Assembly: GCA_965652545.1 (NCBI GenBank)
Contig: CBFGWV010000094.1
Coordinates: 1 to 15,558 of the forward strand
Length of the DNA stretch: 15,558 nucleotides
Reading direction: 5' to 3'
Origin: CBFGWV01 sp965652545
Lineage (GTDB): Bacteria > Pseudomonadota > Gammaproteobacteria > Competibacterales > Competibacteraceae
Positions 14,720 to 15,558 of this stretch are shown here, piece by piece. The notes under the pieces were generated by a model. That model was not told where the DNA came from, ran no database searches, and worked only from the letters and a program-made list of their open reading frames with translations. Numbering within the stretch: the first letter of the stretch is position 1; each line of letters begins with the position of its first letter. The position numbers and the translations under genes were made by a program.

Positions 14720-15558
14720 ATGATCAAGACACCGCGGGCCGCCGGCCTGCTGCTATGCGCATTGAGCTCCGCCGGCGCGATGGCCGAGGACCTGCCCCTG
14801 TGGGAGGCCGGTTTCGGCATCGCGCCGGTGACCTTCCCCGACTACCGCGGGTCGGACCACCAGCAGGCCTACATCCTGCCCTTGCCGTATCTCATCTATC
14901 GTGGTGAGTCGCTGCGCGTGGACCGGCAAGGCATACGCGGCATGCTGGTGGACCTGCCGCGTCTGAGCGTGGATGTCAGCCTCGACGCCGCGGTCCCGGT
15001 GTCCAGCGACGACAACGACGCCCGCAGCGGCATGCCCGACCTCGATCCGGTGATCGAAATCGGCCCGTCCATCAACTGGGCGCTGTTCGAGACCGCCAAC
15101 ACCCGCTGGCAACTGCGCCTGCCCGTGCGCGCCGTCATCGCTACCGACTTTACCGACGCCGAGCATATCGGCTGGAAAGTCCACCCCATGCTCAACATCA
15201 GCATGCCCAACGTCGCCGGCGGCTGGGACGCCGGGTTCAACGTCGGCCCCTTGTTCGCCAGCGAGGACTATCACGACTACTACTACAGCGTCGACCCAAC
15301 CTTCGCCACCGCCGCCCGCCCGGCCTACCAGGCCTCCGGCGGCTACAGCGGCACCGCCGTCCTCGCCAGCCTCAGCCGGCGCTTCGACGACATCTGGGTC
15401 GGCGCATTCGTGCGCTACGACAACCTCTCCGGCGCCGCCTTCGACGACAGCCCTCTGGTCGAAACCGACCACGCCCTCACCGCCGGCCTGGGCGTGGCCT
15501 GGGTGTTCGCGGAGTCCTCACGCAAAGTGAGCGCAGAGCGGGCGAGCGAGACGGGGTA
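14720..15558 (+). CDS. MipA/OmpV-family outer-membrane protein (3' end not in window)
   Basis: At least 279 residues, open to the window edge; the last two bases (TA) could begin a stop codon. A signal peptide is clear: MIKTPRAAGLLLCALSSAGA, then MA before EDLPLWEAG. The rest alternates short beta strands with turns and contains family-typical stretches: GFGIAPVTFPDYRGSDHQQ, YILPLPYLIYRGESLRVDR and the final strand GLGVAWVF. MipA/OmpV proteins are outer-membrane barrels linked to murein-synthesis complexes or small-molecule passage. AAAAGGG lies 6 nt before the ATG, and the gene follows the halogenase-like gene by 17 bp, so the two are probably co-transcribed. A role in placing or exporting an outer-membrane pigment would fit the context but is inferred. 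The 13 or so residues after the last strand are an unusual basic and acidic tail. Confidence 0.9.
   Translation, partial: MIKTPRAAGLLLCALSSAGAMAEDLPLWEAGFGIAPVTFPDYRGSDHQQAYILPLPYLIYRGESLRVDRQGIRGMLVDLPRLSVDVSLDAAVPVSSDDNDARSGMPDLDPVIEIGPSINWALFETANTRWQLRLPVRAVIATDFTDAEHIGWKVHPMLNISMPNVAGGWDAGFNVGPLFASEDYHDYYYSVDPTFATAARPAYQASGGYSGTAVLASLSRRFDDIWVGAFVRYDNLSGAAFDDSPLVETDHALTAGLGVAWVFAESSRKVSAERASETG

Noticed and set aside
14753..15472. A 239-codon minus-strand frame at the right end
   Set aside because: It is antisense to the MipA/OmpV gene, which has a signal peptide, a Shine-Dalgarno and family motifs.

Overview
This is a high-GC bacterial window, most likely from a gammaproteobacterium. 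The evidence is REP-like intergenic hairpins of the GTAGGAGC type, a repeat of the GTAGGATGGGTTGAGC type, a MipA/OmpV-type outer-membrane protein, and an aryl-polyene-type type II fatty acid/polyketide cassette. The species cannot be fixed from the sequence alone. No tRNA, rRNA, CRISPR array, transposase or integrase was seen.

Layout. (1) 1-3349: one P-type cation ATPase gene on the minus strand (220-2952), with repeat-rich spacers on both sides. The left spacer holds a perfect 32-bp inverted repeat and a REP-like hairpin. The right spacer holds two opposed REP-like hairpins inside a set of repeated 16-bp blocks. (2) 3350-7496: a compact minus-strand operon for polar amino-acid-type ABC import. 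It runs from a periplasmic binding protein through a permease, an ATPase and a C45-type N-terminal-nucleophile amidohydrolase/acyltransferase to an RpiR/SIS regulator. It looks like a unit that imports a small acylated or amide-bonded amino compound, cuts it in the cytoplasm and senses the product. (3) 7577-9576: a TetR-family repressor (minus) divergent from an exported serine hydrolase of the beta-lactamase/esterase fold (plus). A good sigma70-type promoter lies between two perfect 14-bp inverted arms. (4) 9599-13086: a minus-strand operon of five overlapping genes (acyl carrier protein, COG4648-type membrane protein, AMP-dependent acyl/aryl ligase, FabZ-like hot-dog dehydratase, LpxL-like acyltransferase) with the composition of part of an aryl polyene (APE/xanthomonadin-like) cluster. 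(5) 13329-15558: divergent from it, a putative flavin-dependent halogenase followed 17 bp later by a MipA/OmpV-family outer-membrane protein that runs to the window edge.

The most interesting part is 9599-15558. Aryl-ring activation, carrier, dehydration and acyl-transfer functions sit next to an enzyme carrying the flavin-halogenase motifs WxWxIP and FxxPxxSxG. This suggests a halogenated aryl polyene or related aryl lipid of the outer membrane. The ketosynthases, ketoreductase, MMPL exporter and LolA-like carrier expected for a complete APE pathway are not in this window, so the cluster is either split, continuing past 15558, or reduced.
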